5,474 nt of DNA from Actinomycetes bacterium. GTDB lineage: Bacteria > Actinomycetota > Actinomycetes > Propionibacteriales > Propionibacteriaceae. This document shows, piece by piece, positions 1 through 5,454 of the stretch. The stretch covers positions 1 through 5,474 of the forward strand of contig JAEYUH010000172.1 of assembly GCA_023432725.1 (NCBI GenBank). The letters run 5' to 3'. Position 1 is the first letter of the stretch; each line of letters begins with the position of its first letter. The notes under the pieces are model-generated. The model was not told the DNA's origin. It saw only the letters and a list, made by a program, of their open reading frames with translations, and made no database searches. A program made the translations under genes and the position numbers.

Positions 1-526
1 CCGCGGCGGTGCGCACCACCTCGAGGGCGTAGTCGGCGTTCGCACGGTAGCCGTCGAAGAAGTGCTCGCAGTCGACGAACACCCGCCGGCCGTTCTCGAC
101 CAGGTGGGCCACCGTGTCGCGGATCAACTCCAGGTTCTCGGCAAGGGTAGTCTTCAGCGCCCGGTGGACGTGCTCGTCGTGGCTCTTGGCGACAATGCAC
201 ACGACCTCGGTGCGGGCGTCCAGCAGCGCCTGCACCTGCGGGTCGCGGGCAGCTGTCGTGCCGGCCTTGCGGGTCGCCCCGAAGGCGACCAGCTTGGCGT
301 GCCTGAGCTCAAGGGCGCCCTCGGCCGCCCTGGCGAAGAACTCGGTGTCGGTGGGGTTGGCCCCCGGCCAGCCCCCCTCGATGAAGCCGACGCCGAACTC
401 GTCCAGCAGCCTGGCGATCCGCAGCTTGTCGAGGACCGTGAGTCGCAGCCCCTCCTGCTGCGCGCCGTCGCGCAGCGTGGTGTCGAACACGTGGAAGGTG
501 TCGGGAGCCACGGGCAGGGCATTCAT
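1..526 (-). CDS. cimA: Citramalate synthase, N-terminal part (runs off left edge)
   Basis: Reading leftwards from ATG at 526-524, 175 complete codons are present before the window ends. The protein begins MNALPVAPDTFHVFDTTLRD. DTTLRDGAQQEG (residues 15-26, with the R19-D20 pair that binds substrate and metal in this superfamily) and FIEGGWPGANPTDTEFF (48-64) are typical of the citramalate synthase branch of the isopropylmalate/homocitrate synthase family. DCEHFFDGYR follows near residue 160. Family members condense acetyl-CoA with pyruvate to give citramalate, the first step of a threonine-independent route to 2-oxobutyrate and isoleucine. The usual length is a little over 500 residues, so the rest of the TIM barrel and the C-terminal regulatory domain lie outside the window. 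The start is supported by GAGG six bases upstream. It is divergent from tpx. A plain 2-isopropylmalate synthase is less likely given the EGGWPG motif. Function is inferred from family resemblance. Confidence 0.9.
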   Translation of the reverse strand, partial: MNALPVAPDTFHVFDTTLRDGAQQEGLRLTVLDKLRIARLLDEFGVGFIEGGWPGANPTDTEFFARAAEGALELRHAKLVAFGATRKAGTTAARDPQVQALLDARTEVVCIVAKSHDEHVHRALKTTLAENLELIRDTVAHLVENGRRVFVDCEHFFDGYRANADYALEVVRTAA

Positions 527-532
527 CGGGGA

Positions 533-536
533 CCTC
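533..536 (-). promoter_or_regulatory. cimA ribosome binding site
   Basis: On the minus strand GAGG lies six bases before the cimA ATG. It fixes the start at 526 and implies a leader on the cimA mRNA, unlike tpx, ilvE and leuB in this window, which have no Shine-Dalgarno at their chosen starts. Confidence 0.6.
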
Positions 537-561
537 GTGCCTTCGGGGGAAGCGGGAGTTT

Positions 562-579
562 CAGTAGCCGAGACTACTG
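562..579. promoter_or_regulatory. Operator-like 18-bp inverted repeat
   Basis: CAGTAG-CCGAGA-CTACTG is a perfect 6-bp inverted repeat with a 6-bp spacer, in the spacer between divergent cimA and tpx. It starts 36 bp upstream of the cimA ATG. Two arms of this length, one turn apart centre to centre (12 bp), are the usual form of a dimeric repressor site. On the minus strand the right arm contributes to TAGTCT, a candidate -10 box for cimA, so a bound protein could block that promoter. The symmetry is seen directly; the operator role and the regulator are inference. As RNA it would form only a weak 6-bp hairpin with no T-run, so a terminator is less likely. Confidence 0.45.
571..576 (-). promoter_or_regulatory. 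Candidate cimA -10 box (TAGTCT)
   Basis: TAGTCT on the minus strand fits the actinobacterial housekeeping -10 pattern TANNNT. Initiation about 7 bases downstream would give a leader of roughly 38 bases containing the GAGG site. I find no convincing -35 hexamer at 16 to 19 bp, so the call rests on the -10 and its position. The box sits inside the inverted repeat at 562-579. Confidence 0.35.
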
Positions 580-621
580 CCCGTCAGTCGGACACCGGAG
601 GGTGGTGACCAGCCTGCGGGA

Positions 622-652
622 TTGCCCGCGGCGGCCGGCGGCGGACTAGATT
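622..652 (+). promoter_or_regulatory. Leaderless tpx promoter
   Basis: TAGATT at 647-652 fits the TANNNT -10 pattern and is followed by only six bases (GCGGCC) before the tpx ATG at 659. A transcript starting the normal distance downstream would begin at or next to the A of the start codon. No Shine-Dalgarno is present there. TTGCCC at 622-627 is a possible -35, with a long 19-bp spacer. The leaderless reading is inferred from spacing. Confidence 0.5.
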
Positions 653-658
653 GCGGCC

Positions 659-1156
659 ATGGCGACCACCATCTACAAGGACGAGCAGGTGTCGACAGTC
701 GGTGAGCTGCCGGCTCCCGGCACCCCGCTGCCCCCCTTCACCCTGGTGACCCCCGAGCTGGACGAGGTCAGCCAGGCCGACCTGGCCGGGTCACGGGTGA
801 TCCTCAACATCTTCCCCAGCGTCGACACCAGGATCTGCGCCACCAGCGTCCGCCGGTTCAACGAACTGGCGGCCGGGCTGGAGAACACCACGGTGGTCTG
901 CGTCTCGATGGACCTGCCGTTCGCGCTGGAGCGGTTCTGCGGAGCGGAGGGGATCGCCAATGTGGTCACCGCCTCCGCGTTCCGCTCCTCGTTCGGCTCC
1001 GACTACGGCGTCACGATGACCGCCGGGCGCGGTGAAGGCCTGTTCGCCCGGGCACTGGTGGTGGCCGACGCCGACGGCATCGTCCGGTTCGCCGACCTGA
1101 CCCCTACCGTCCACATGGAACCCGACTACCAGGCCGCCCTGGCCGCCCTGGGCTGA
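659..1156 (+). CDS. tpx: Thiol peroxidase (atypical 2-Cys peroxiredoxin)
   Basis: A 165-residue protein, the usual length for Tpx. PSVDTRIC at 53-60 carries the peroxidatic cysteine C60 with the conserved Thr57. RFCGAEG holds C94, the expected resolving cysteine, and FARALVV holds the conserved catalytic-site arginine R131. A third cysteine, C81, sits in VVCVSMDLP, as I recall for the mycobacterial enzyme. SASAFR-type and GSDYGV segments (104-117) also match the family. Tpx is a soluble enzyme that reduces alkyl and lipid hydroperoxides, usually with thioredoxin as donor. The residue before Ile-Cys is Arg58, where Pro or Gly is common; this is a mild variation. The ATG at 659 gives the standard N-terminus and follows a -10 box by six bases. 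It is divergent from cimA and 91 bp upstream of the patatin-like gene in the same direction. Confidence 0.94.
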   Translation: MATTIYKDEQVSTVGELPAPGTPLPPFTLVTPELDEVSQADLAGSRVILNIFPSVDTRICATSVRRFNELAAGLENTTVVCVSMDLPFALERFCGAEGIANVVTASAFRSSFGSDYGVTMTAGRGEGLFARALVVADADGIVRFADLTPTVHMEPDYQAALAALG

Positions 1157-1174
1157 CAGGGCAGCCAAGAGTTG

Positions 1175-1191
1175 CCGGCAGGCCTTGCCGG
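1175..1191 (+). terminator. Hairpin after tpx, possible weak terminator
   Basis: CCGGCA, a five-base loop, then TGCCGG: a perfect 6-bp stem beginning 19 bases after the tpx stop codon. There is no T-run, so if it terminates it does so as the U-poor type often proposed for high-GC Actinomycetota. It may equally allow read-through into the patatin-like gene, which has no visible promoter of its own. Confidence 0.3.
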
Positions 1192-1236
1192 GACGCGGGC
1201 CGGGCGAGCACGCTGGGAGCGCTGACCCGCACCCCC

Positions 1237-1241
1237 GGAGG
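1237..1241 (+). promoter_or_regulatory. Ribosome binding site deciding the patatin-like start
   Basis: GGAGG lies six bases before ATG at 1248. An in-frame TTG 63 bases further up (1185) sits inside the hairpin after tpx and has no comparable site, so 1248 is preferred. Confidence 0.75.
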
Positions 1242-1247
1242 CCTCCC

Positions 1248-3167
1248 ATGACGCTGCCCACCGCCCCGCTCCCGGTCCCCACCACGCCGCCCGTCCTCGA
1301 ATGCGATGTCGTCATGAAGGGCGGCATCACGTCAGGGGTGGTCTACCCCCGGGCGCTGGCCGAGTTCGCCACCACCTACCGGCTGCGCAACCTCGGGGGT
1401 GCCTCGGCCGGCGGGATCGGCTCGGCGCTCGGAGCCGCCGCCGAGTTCGGGCGGGCGGCAGGCGGCTTCGACAAGCTCGCCACGCTGCCGGCAGAGCTCG
1501 GGGAGGGACGTCTGGCGGCGCTGTTCGCCCCGCAGCCGCTCACTCGTCCGCTGCTCGGGGTGATGCTCGCGCTCACCGGTCAGGACCGGCCGGGTCCGGC
1601 CCGCCGCGGGGCGGCGCGGGTGCTCGGCGTGCTGGCCGCCCTCTGGCGCGGCTACCCGCTGGCGGCAGTGCTCGGCCTGCTGCCCGGCGTGCTGCTGCTG
1701 GTCTGGGCCTGCTTCGTCGGCGGCGCGGCCGGGGTGGGCCTGGCGCTGTGCGGGCTCATCCTCGCCGTGGTCGGCTTCGCTGCGGCGGTGGCGGTCAGGC
1801 TCGCACGGCAGCTCTCGGTGGACGTGCCGCGCAACCTGTTCGGGATCTGCCGCGGCCTCGGCACCCCCGACTCCCCCGCCCTCACCGACTGGCTGGCCGA
1901 GCGGATCGACGACGTCGCCGGTCTCGCGCCGTCCGATCGTCCGCTGCGCTTCGGCCAGCTGTGGACCGGCACCACGACGCCACAGCTGGTCCCGCGCGGC
2001 CCGGACCGCGTCATCGACCTGCAGATGATCAGCACCTGCCTGTCCCAGGGCAGGCCGTACCAGCTGCCGTGGGAGGCGGCCGGCTTCTTCTACGACCCCC
2101 AGGTGTGGGCCACCCTGTTCCCGCCGCAGGTGATGCAGGCACTGCTCGAGGCCCCCCGCCTGTCCGGCGGCCGGGACTGGGAGTGGGAGGACGAGCAGGC
2201 AGCGGCCCACTCGCCTGCGCTGCGCCGGTTGCCCGCGCCCGAGCACCTGCCGGTGATCGTCGCCACCCGGATGACGCTCAGCTTCCCGCTGCTGATCTCC
2301 GCCGTCTCGTTGTGGACCATCGACCGGCGCGCGTCGCGGGCCCGCGATGCCGCGCTGCGCCGGGCGGACGGGGCCGAACCTGCCCGCCGCAGCGTGGTCT
2401 TCGCCGAGGTGTGGTTCACCGACGGCGGCATGTGCAGCAACTTCCCGATCCATTTGTTCGACTCCGCGCTGCCCACCCGCCCCACCTTCGCCATCAACCT
2501 CGGCTCCTTCTCCCAGGGCGAGCAGCCCAGCACCGACCAGTCGCGCAACATCGACTACGCGACCTCGAACAGCGAGGGCATCCTGCCGAGCATCACCCCG
2601 GTTCCGGCCACCGGCTTCGCGGCGCTGGCCGGCTTCGCCTCCGCGGCCTTCGACACTGCCCGCAGCTGGGCCGACGAGACCCAGTTGAGCCTGCCGGGGT
2701 TCCGCGACCGGATCGTGCGGGTGAAGCAGACGGCGGCCGAGGGCGGGATGAACCTGTTCATGGACGCGGCGACCATCGAGACGCTCGCCGAGCGGGGGCG
2801 TGCCGCCGCCAGGGCGATGATCGACCAGTTCACGCAGCCGCGCTACCCGGTGCGGACGCCGACCGCCACCGGCTGGGAGAACCACCAGTGGGTGCGCTAC
2901 CGCGCCCTGCTCGCAGCCCTGCCCCAGTGGCTCGACTCCTACGCCAGGGGACGGGCGGCGCAGGACTTCGGCGAGGACCCGCCGAGCTACTCCATGACAC
3001 GCCCGGTGAAGCGCCTCGCCGACGACCTGGCCGCCAGCCTCGACGCGGGCGCCGCCGTCGTGGCGGGCGGGCCACAGCAGGACCCGGCCGAGCACGACAG
3101 AGCCCTCGCAGGACTGGTCAGCGAGCCCGCCCCGGCGGGGGTGATCCGCCGGACACCGATGATCTAG
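1248..3167 (+). CDS. Patatin-like phospholipase/acyl hydrolase with membrane insertion
   Basis: The protein has 639 residues. The patatin core starts with CDVVMKGGITSGVVYP (about 19-34, the glycine-rich oxyanion-hole segment). The nucleophile elbow GASAG (51-55) carries Ser53. RMTLSFPLLISAV (341-353) follows much later, then the catalytic Asp in WFTDGGMCSNFP (Asp392). Ser53 and Asp392 would form the Ser-Asp dyad that hydrolyses acyl esters of lipids. They are about 340 residues apart, well over the spacing in compact patatins. The insertion contains a strongly hydrophobic stretch at about 138-183 that reads as two membrane helices, LLPGVLLLVWACF and GLILAVVGFAAAVAV, ending at Arg184. The C-terminal third, after the DGG, includes GWENHQWVRYR (542-552), which I recall from a widespread uncharacterised bacterial patatin-like family. 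There is no signal peptide. Substrate and role are unknown. It follows tpx by 91 bp and converges on ilvE. Confidence 0.85.
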   Translation: MTLPTAPLPVPTTPPVLECDVVMKGGITSGVVYPRALAEFATTYRLRNLGGASAGGIGSALGAAAEFGRAAGGFDKLATLPAELGEGRLAALFAPQPLTRPLLGVMLALTGQDRPGPARRGAARVLGVLAALWRGYPLAAVLGLLPGVLLLVWACFVGGAAGVGLALCGLILAVVGFAAAVAVRLARQLSVDVPRNLFGICRGLGTPDSPALTDWLAERIDDVAGLAPSDRPLRFGQLWTGTTTPQLVPRGPDRVIDLQMISTCLSQGRPYQLPWEAAGFFYDPQVWATLFPPQVMQALLEAPRLSGGRDWEWEDEQAAAHSPALRRLPAPEHLPVIVATRMTLSFPLLISAVSLWTIDRRASRARDAALRRADGAEPARRSVVFAEVWFTDGGMCSNFPIHLFDSALPTRPTFAINLGSFSQGEQPSTDQSRNIDYATSNSEGILPSITPVPATGFAALAGFASAAFDTARSWADETQLSLPGFRDRIVRVKQTAAEGGMNLFMDAATIETLAERGRAAARAMIDQFTQPRYPVRTPTATGWENHQWVRYRALLAALPQWLDSYARGRAAQDFGEDPPSYSMTRPVKRLADDLAASLDAGAAVVAGGPQQDPAEHDRALAGLVSEPAPAGVIRRTPMI

Positions 3168-3171
3168 CGGC

Positions 3172-4257
3172 TCACAGCACCCGGTGCAGCCACCCGTGGG
3201 CGTCGGGCACCCGGCCGTACTGCAGGTCGAGGATCCGGTTCCGGATCGCCATGGTCTGCTCCCCCGCGGGCCGCGCCAGCCGGTACTCGGCGTCGGCGGT
3301 GCGGAAGCTGCCGATCGGGGTGAGGACCGCGGCAGTCCCGCAGGAGAACGCCTCGACAGCCTCGCCGCCCGCGATCAGCCCGAAGAACTCCTGCGGGCTG
3401 ATCCGGCGCTCCTCGGTGCGCAGGCCCAGGTCGCCGGCCACGGTCAGGATCGAGCTGCGGGTGACCCCCTCGAGGATGGTCCCGGTCAGCTCGGGGGTGA
3501 TCAGCCGGCCGTCCGCGGTGACGAGGAAGACGTTCATGCCGCCGAGTTCCTCGACCCGGTCCTTGCCCGCCGCCTCGATGAACAGCACCTGCGAGCAGCC
3601 GTGCTCGTAGCCTTCGTACTGCGCGATCAGGGACGCCGCATAGTTGCCGCCGCACTTGGCTGACCCCGTCCCGCCGATCCCGGCGCGGGCCCAGCTGTCG
3701 GTGACCCAGATGTGGACCGGCTCGACCCCGCTCGGGAAGTAGGAACCGACCGGGGAGGCGATCACCGAGAAGGTGACGCGGGCCGCGGCGCGCACCCCGA
3801 GGAAGATTTCGGAGGCGAACATGAACGGACGCAGGTAGAGGCTCTGCTCGCCCCCGCCGGACGGCACCCAGCGCACGTCCGCCTCGACCAGTGCCTGGAT
3901 CGCGGCCAGGAAGTCCTGCTGCGGCAACTGCGGCAGCATCATGCGGGCCGCTGAGGCGTTGAGGCGGGCGGCGTTGGCCCCGGGCCGGAACAGCCAGATC
4001 GAATCGTCGGCGTGCCGGTAGGCCTTCATGCCCTCGAAGACTTCCTGGGCGTAGTGCAGGACGGCGGTCGCCGGATCCATCAGGAACGGCCCGTACGGCT
4101 GGATGCGGCTCTCCCCCCACCCGGATTCGGTGGTCCAGGTCGCCACCGCCATGTGGTCGGTGAAGTGCTCACCGAAGCCCGGCGACGCCATGATCGAGGC
4201 GAACTCGGCCTCGCCCGCCGGCTGCGGGTTCCGGGTGACAGGGAAGGAGAGAGACAT
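3172..4257 (-). CDS. ilvE: Branched-chain amino acid aminotransferase
   Basis: A 361-residue fold-type IV PLP enzyme of normal length for the larger (mitochondrial/mycobacterial-like) BCAT group. The PLP lysine is K201 in [15 protein letters not shown]. Other family marks are [11 protein letters not shown] (71-81), YLRPFMF (141-147), EELGGMNVF (236-244), GVTRSSIL (264-271) and the phosphate-binding-loop region [12 protein letters not shown] (305-316). It transfers amino groups between glutamate and the 2-oxo acids of leucine, isoleucine and valine, the last step of their synthesis, in the cytosol. The ATG at 4257 is six bases downstream of a TAGCAT -10 box on the minus strand, so the mRNA is probably leaderless. 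It is divergent from leuB across 39 bp, and its stop is 4 bp from the stop of the convergent patatin-like gene. D-amino-acid transaminase or aminodeoxychorismate lyase is unlikely given the length and the EELGGMNVF motif. Confidence 0.95.
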   Translation of the reverse strand: MSLSFPVTRNPQPAGEAEFASIMASPGFGEHFTDHMAVATWTTESGWGESRIQPYGPFLMDPATAVLHYAQEVFEGMKAYRHADDSIWLFRPGANAARLNASAARMMLPQLPQQDFLAAIQALVEADVRWVPSGGGEQSLYLRPFMFASEIFLGVRAAARVTFSVIASPVGSYFPSGVEPVHIWVTDSWARAGIGGTGSAKCGGNYAASLIAQYEGYEHGCSQVLFIEAAGKDRVEELGGMNVFLVTADGRLITPELTGTILEGVTRSSILTVAGDLGLRTEERRISPQEFFGLIAGGEAVEAFSCGTAAVLTPIGSFRTADAEYRLARPAGEQTMAIRNRILDLQYGRVPDAHGWLHRVL

Positions 4258-4263
4258 GAGCGA

Positions 4264-4269
4264 ATGCTA
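4264..4269 (-). promoter_or_regulatory. ilvE -10 box (TAGCAT), leaderless
   Basis: TAGCAT on the minus strand fits TANNNT and is followed by six bases (TCGCTC) before the ilvE ATG, the same spacing as at tpx. No Shine-Dalgarno is present. A -35 would fall near 4286-4292, over the leuB -10 box; no good hexamer is visible there. Confidence 0.5.
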
Positions 4270-4282
4270 GCGGGCGCTGCGG

Positions 4283-4288
4283 TACCCT
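4283..4288 (+). promoter_or_regulatory. leuB -10 box (TACCCT), leaderless
   Basis: TACCCT fits TANNNT and lies eight bases before the GTG start of leuB, with no Shine-Dalgarno between them. Initiation at or next to the GTG would give a leaderless mRNA. A -35 would fall near 4259-4265, at the ilvE -10 and start; no strong hexamer is visible. The box is 13 bp from the ilvE -10 on the other strand, so the two promoters overlap. Confidence 0.45.
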
Positions 4289-4296
4289 CACCTGTC

Positions 4297-5364
4297 GTGA
4301 CCGCTACCGACTCCACAAGGCCCGTCATCTCCGTCATCGCCGGCGACGGCATCGGACCGGAGGTGGTGGCCGAGGGACTGAAGGTGCTGACCGCCGCGGT
4401 CGGCCACGACACCTTCGACTTCGTCCACCACGAGTTGGGCGCCGAGCACTGGCAGCGCACCGGTGAGGTGCTGCCGGACTCCACGCTGGACGACCTGGCC
4501 GCCAGCCGGGCCATCATCCTCGGCGCGGTCGGCGCTGCGCCCGGTTCGAAGGCCATCCCCAGCGGCCTGCTGGAGCGGGGGCTGCTGCTGAAGCTCAGGT
4601 TCGCCTTCGACCACTACGTCAACCTGCGTCCCTCCCGGCTCTACCCCGGGGTGCCCACCCCGCTGGCCGCCTCGGTGACCGACCGCGGCCCCATCGACTT
4701 CGTCGTGGTGAGAGAGGGCACCGAGGGCCCCTACGTGGGCAACGGCGGCAGCCTGCGGACGGGGACGCCGCACGAGATCGCCACCGAGGTCAGCCTCAAC
4801 ACCGCCCACGGCATCGAGCGGGTGATCAGGGACGCCTTCGCCAGGGCTACCCGTCGCCGCAACAAGGTGACCCTCGTCCACAAGCACAACGTGCTGGTGC
4901 ACGCCGGCGGGCTGTGGAACCGGCTGTTCGGCGAGGTCGCCGCGGAGTTCCCGCGGGTCGAGACCGACTACCTGCACGTGGACGCCGCGACCATCGCCCT
5001 GGTCGCCGATCCGCAGCGGTTCGACGTGATCGTCACCGACAACCTGTTCGGCGACATCCTGACCGACCTCGCCGCGGCGGTCACCGGCGGCATCGGGCTC
5101 GCGGCGAGCGCGAACATCAACCCTGAGGGACGCTTCCCGTCGATGTTCGAGCCGGTGCACGGCTCCGCCCCGGACATCGCGGGCAGGCGGATCGCCGACC
5201 CGACCGCCACCATCTTGTCGATGGCCCTGCTGCTCGACCACCTCGGACGGCCCGCCGACGCGGCCCGGGTCGAGGCGGCGGTGGACGCCGACATCGCCGA
5301 GCGCGGCACCGCCCGCCGCTCCACCGAGGCGATCGGCGACGCTATCGCCGCCCGCCTCGGCTGA
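4297..5364 (+). CDS. leuB: 3-Isopropylmalate dehydrogenase
   Basis: A 355-residue beta-decarboxylating dehydrogenase. GDGIGPEV is at 16-23. Substrate-binding arginines are R101 (LKLRFAF), R111 ([10 protein letters not shown]) and R139 ([11 protein letters not shown]). The catalytic lysine is K196 (VHKHNVL), and the metal-binding aspartates are D229 (HVDAA), D253 and D257 ([13 protein letters not shown]). These match, with steady offsets, the set known from the Thermus enzyme (R94, R104, R132, K185, D217, D241, D245). [12 protein letters not shown] (285-296) carries D293, the residue that selects NAD+ over NADP+. It oxidises and decarboxylates 3-isopropylmalate to 4-methyl-2-oxopentanoate in leucine synthesis, and homologues can also act on 3-methylmalate in the citramalate route. 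The GTG at 4297 is chosen because it gives a normal N-terminus and follows a -10 box by eight bases. An in-frame ATG at 4264 would add 11 residues but overlaps the ilvE -10 and has no well-spaced ribosome site. Confidence 0.93.
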   Translation: MTATDSTRPVISVIAGDGIGPEVVAEGLKVLTAAVGHDTFDFVHHELGAEHWQRTGEVLPDSTLDDLAASRAIILGAVGAAPGSKAIPSGLLERGLLLKLRFAFDHYVNLRPSRLYPGVPTPLAASVTDRGPIDFVVVREGTEGPYVGNGGSLRTGTPHEIATEVSLNTAHGIERVIRDAFARATRRRNKVTLVHKHNVLVHAGGLWNRLFGEVAAEFPRVETDYLHVDAATIALVADPQRFDVIVTDNLFGDILTDLAAAVTGGIGLAASANINPEGRFPSMFEPVHGSAPDIAGRRIADPTATILSMALLLDHLGRPADAARVEAAVDADIAERGTARRSTEAIGDAIAARLG

Positions 5365-5392
5365 GGCGAGGCCCCGGAGCGACCCCCGAGGC
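5353..5392 (+). terminator. Hairpin(s) over the leuB stop codon, possible terminator
   Basis: CGCCTC (5353-5358) and GAGGCG (5363-5368) form a perfect 6-bp stem with a four-base loop that includes the T of the TGA stop. The same left arm can instead pair over 7 bp, GCCTCGG (5354-5360) with CCGAGGC (5386-5392), around a 25-base loop. The two structures exclude each other. Neither is followed by a T-run. The pairing is seen directly; a terminator or mRNA 3'-end role is inferred and weak. Confidence 0.3.
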
Positions 5393-5428
5393 TTCCCTGA
5401 CGACGGCCCCGGCGGCCCGGGACGGCAT

Positions 5429-5434
5429 TAGCAT
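5429..5434 (+). promoter_or_regulatory. Candidate -10 box (TAGCAT) for the right-edge gene
   Basis: TAGCAT, identical to the ilvE -10 box, lies 20 bases before the next ATG. Initiation near 5441 would give a short leader of about 14 bases carrying an AGGAG ribosome site. No clear -35 is visible at the expected distance. Confidence 0.4.
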
Positions 5435-5445
5435 GACGGCTGGAC

Positions 5446-5450
5446 AGGAG
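5446..5450 (+). promoter_or_regulatory. Ribosome binding site of the right-edge gene
   Basis: AGGAG is four bases before ATG at 5455, slightly close but acceptable. It is the main support for calling a gene start in the last 20 bases. Confidence 0.55.
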
Positions 5451-5454
5451 CCCC

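Noticed and set aside
62..649. Open frame of 195 codons on the plus strand over cimA
   Set aside because: The minus strand gives an unmistakable citramalate synthase N-terminus here; the plus-strand product has no motif.
1185..1247. TTG start adding 21 residues to the patatin-like protein
   Set aside because: It lies in the hairpin after tpx and has no ribosome site, whereas ATG at 1248 has GGAGG at six bases.
1332..3095. Long open frame of 587 codons on the minus strand, antisense to the patatin-like gene
   Set aside because: Its product is rich in Gly, Arg, Gln and His with no recognisable motif. Long antisense open frames are expected where the third codon position is almost always G or C.
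1248..3167. Patatin-like gene as an anti-phage effector (CapV type, cyclic-nucleotide activated)
   Set aside because: There is no nucleotidyltransferase or other defence gene beside it. Its neighbours are a peroxidase and amino-acid enzymes, and its motifs fit a different, longer patatin-like family.
1301..3610. Open frame of 769 codons on the plus strand in another frame of the patatin-like gene, running into ilvE
   Set aside because: The product is mostly Arg, Pro, Gly and Ala and crosses two genes with clear family motifs in other frames, so it is a high-GC artefact.
4244..4270. AAGGAG followed six bases later by a four-codon open frame (ATG AGC GAA TGC TAG) upstream of leuB, like a mini leader peptide
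   Set aside because: The strong ribosome site is the reverse complement of ilvE codons 2-5, and a transcript from the leuB promoter called here would start downstream of it. It would matter only if leuB were also transcribed from inside ilvE.
4012..4296. Upstream extension of leuB by 95 codons
   Set aside because: It is antisense to the ilvE N-terminus, and family members begin just before the GDGIGPEV motif. The nearer ATG at 4264 was also set aside in favour of the GTG at 4297.
4258..4296. Attenuator, T-box or riboswitch controlling ilvE or leuB
   Set aside because: The spacer is too short for any leader RNA, and both starts sit directly after -10 boxes.
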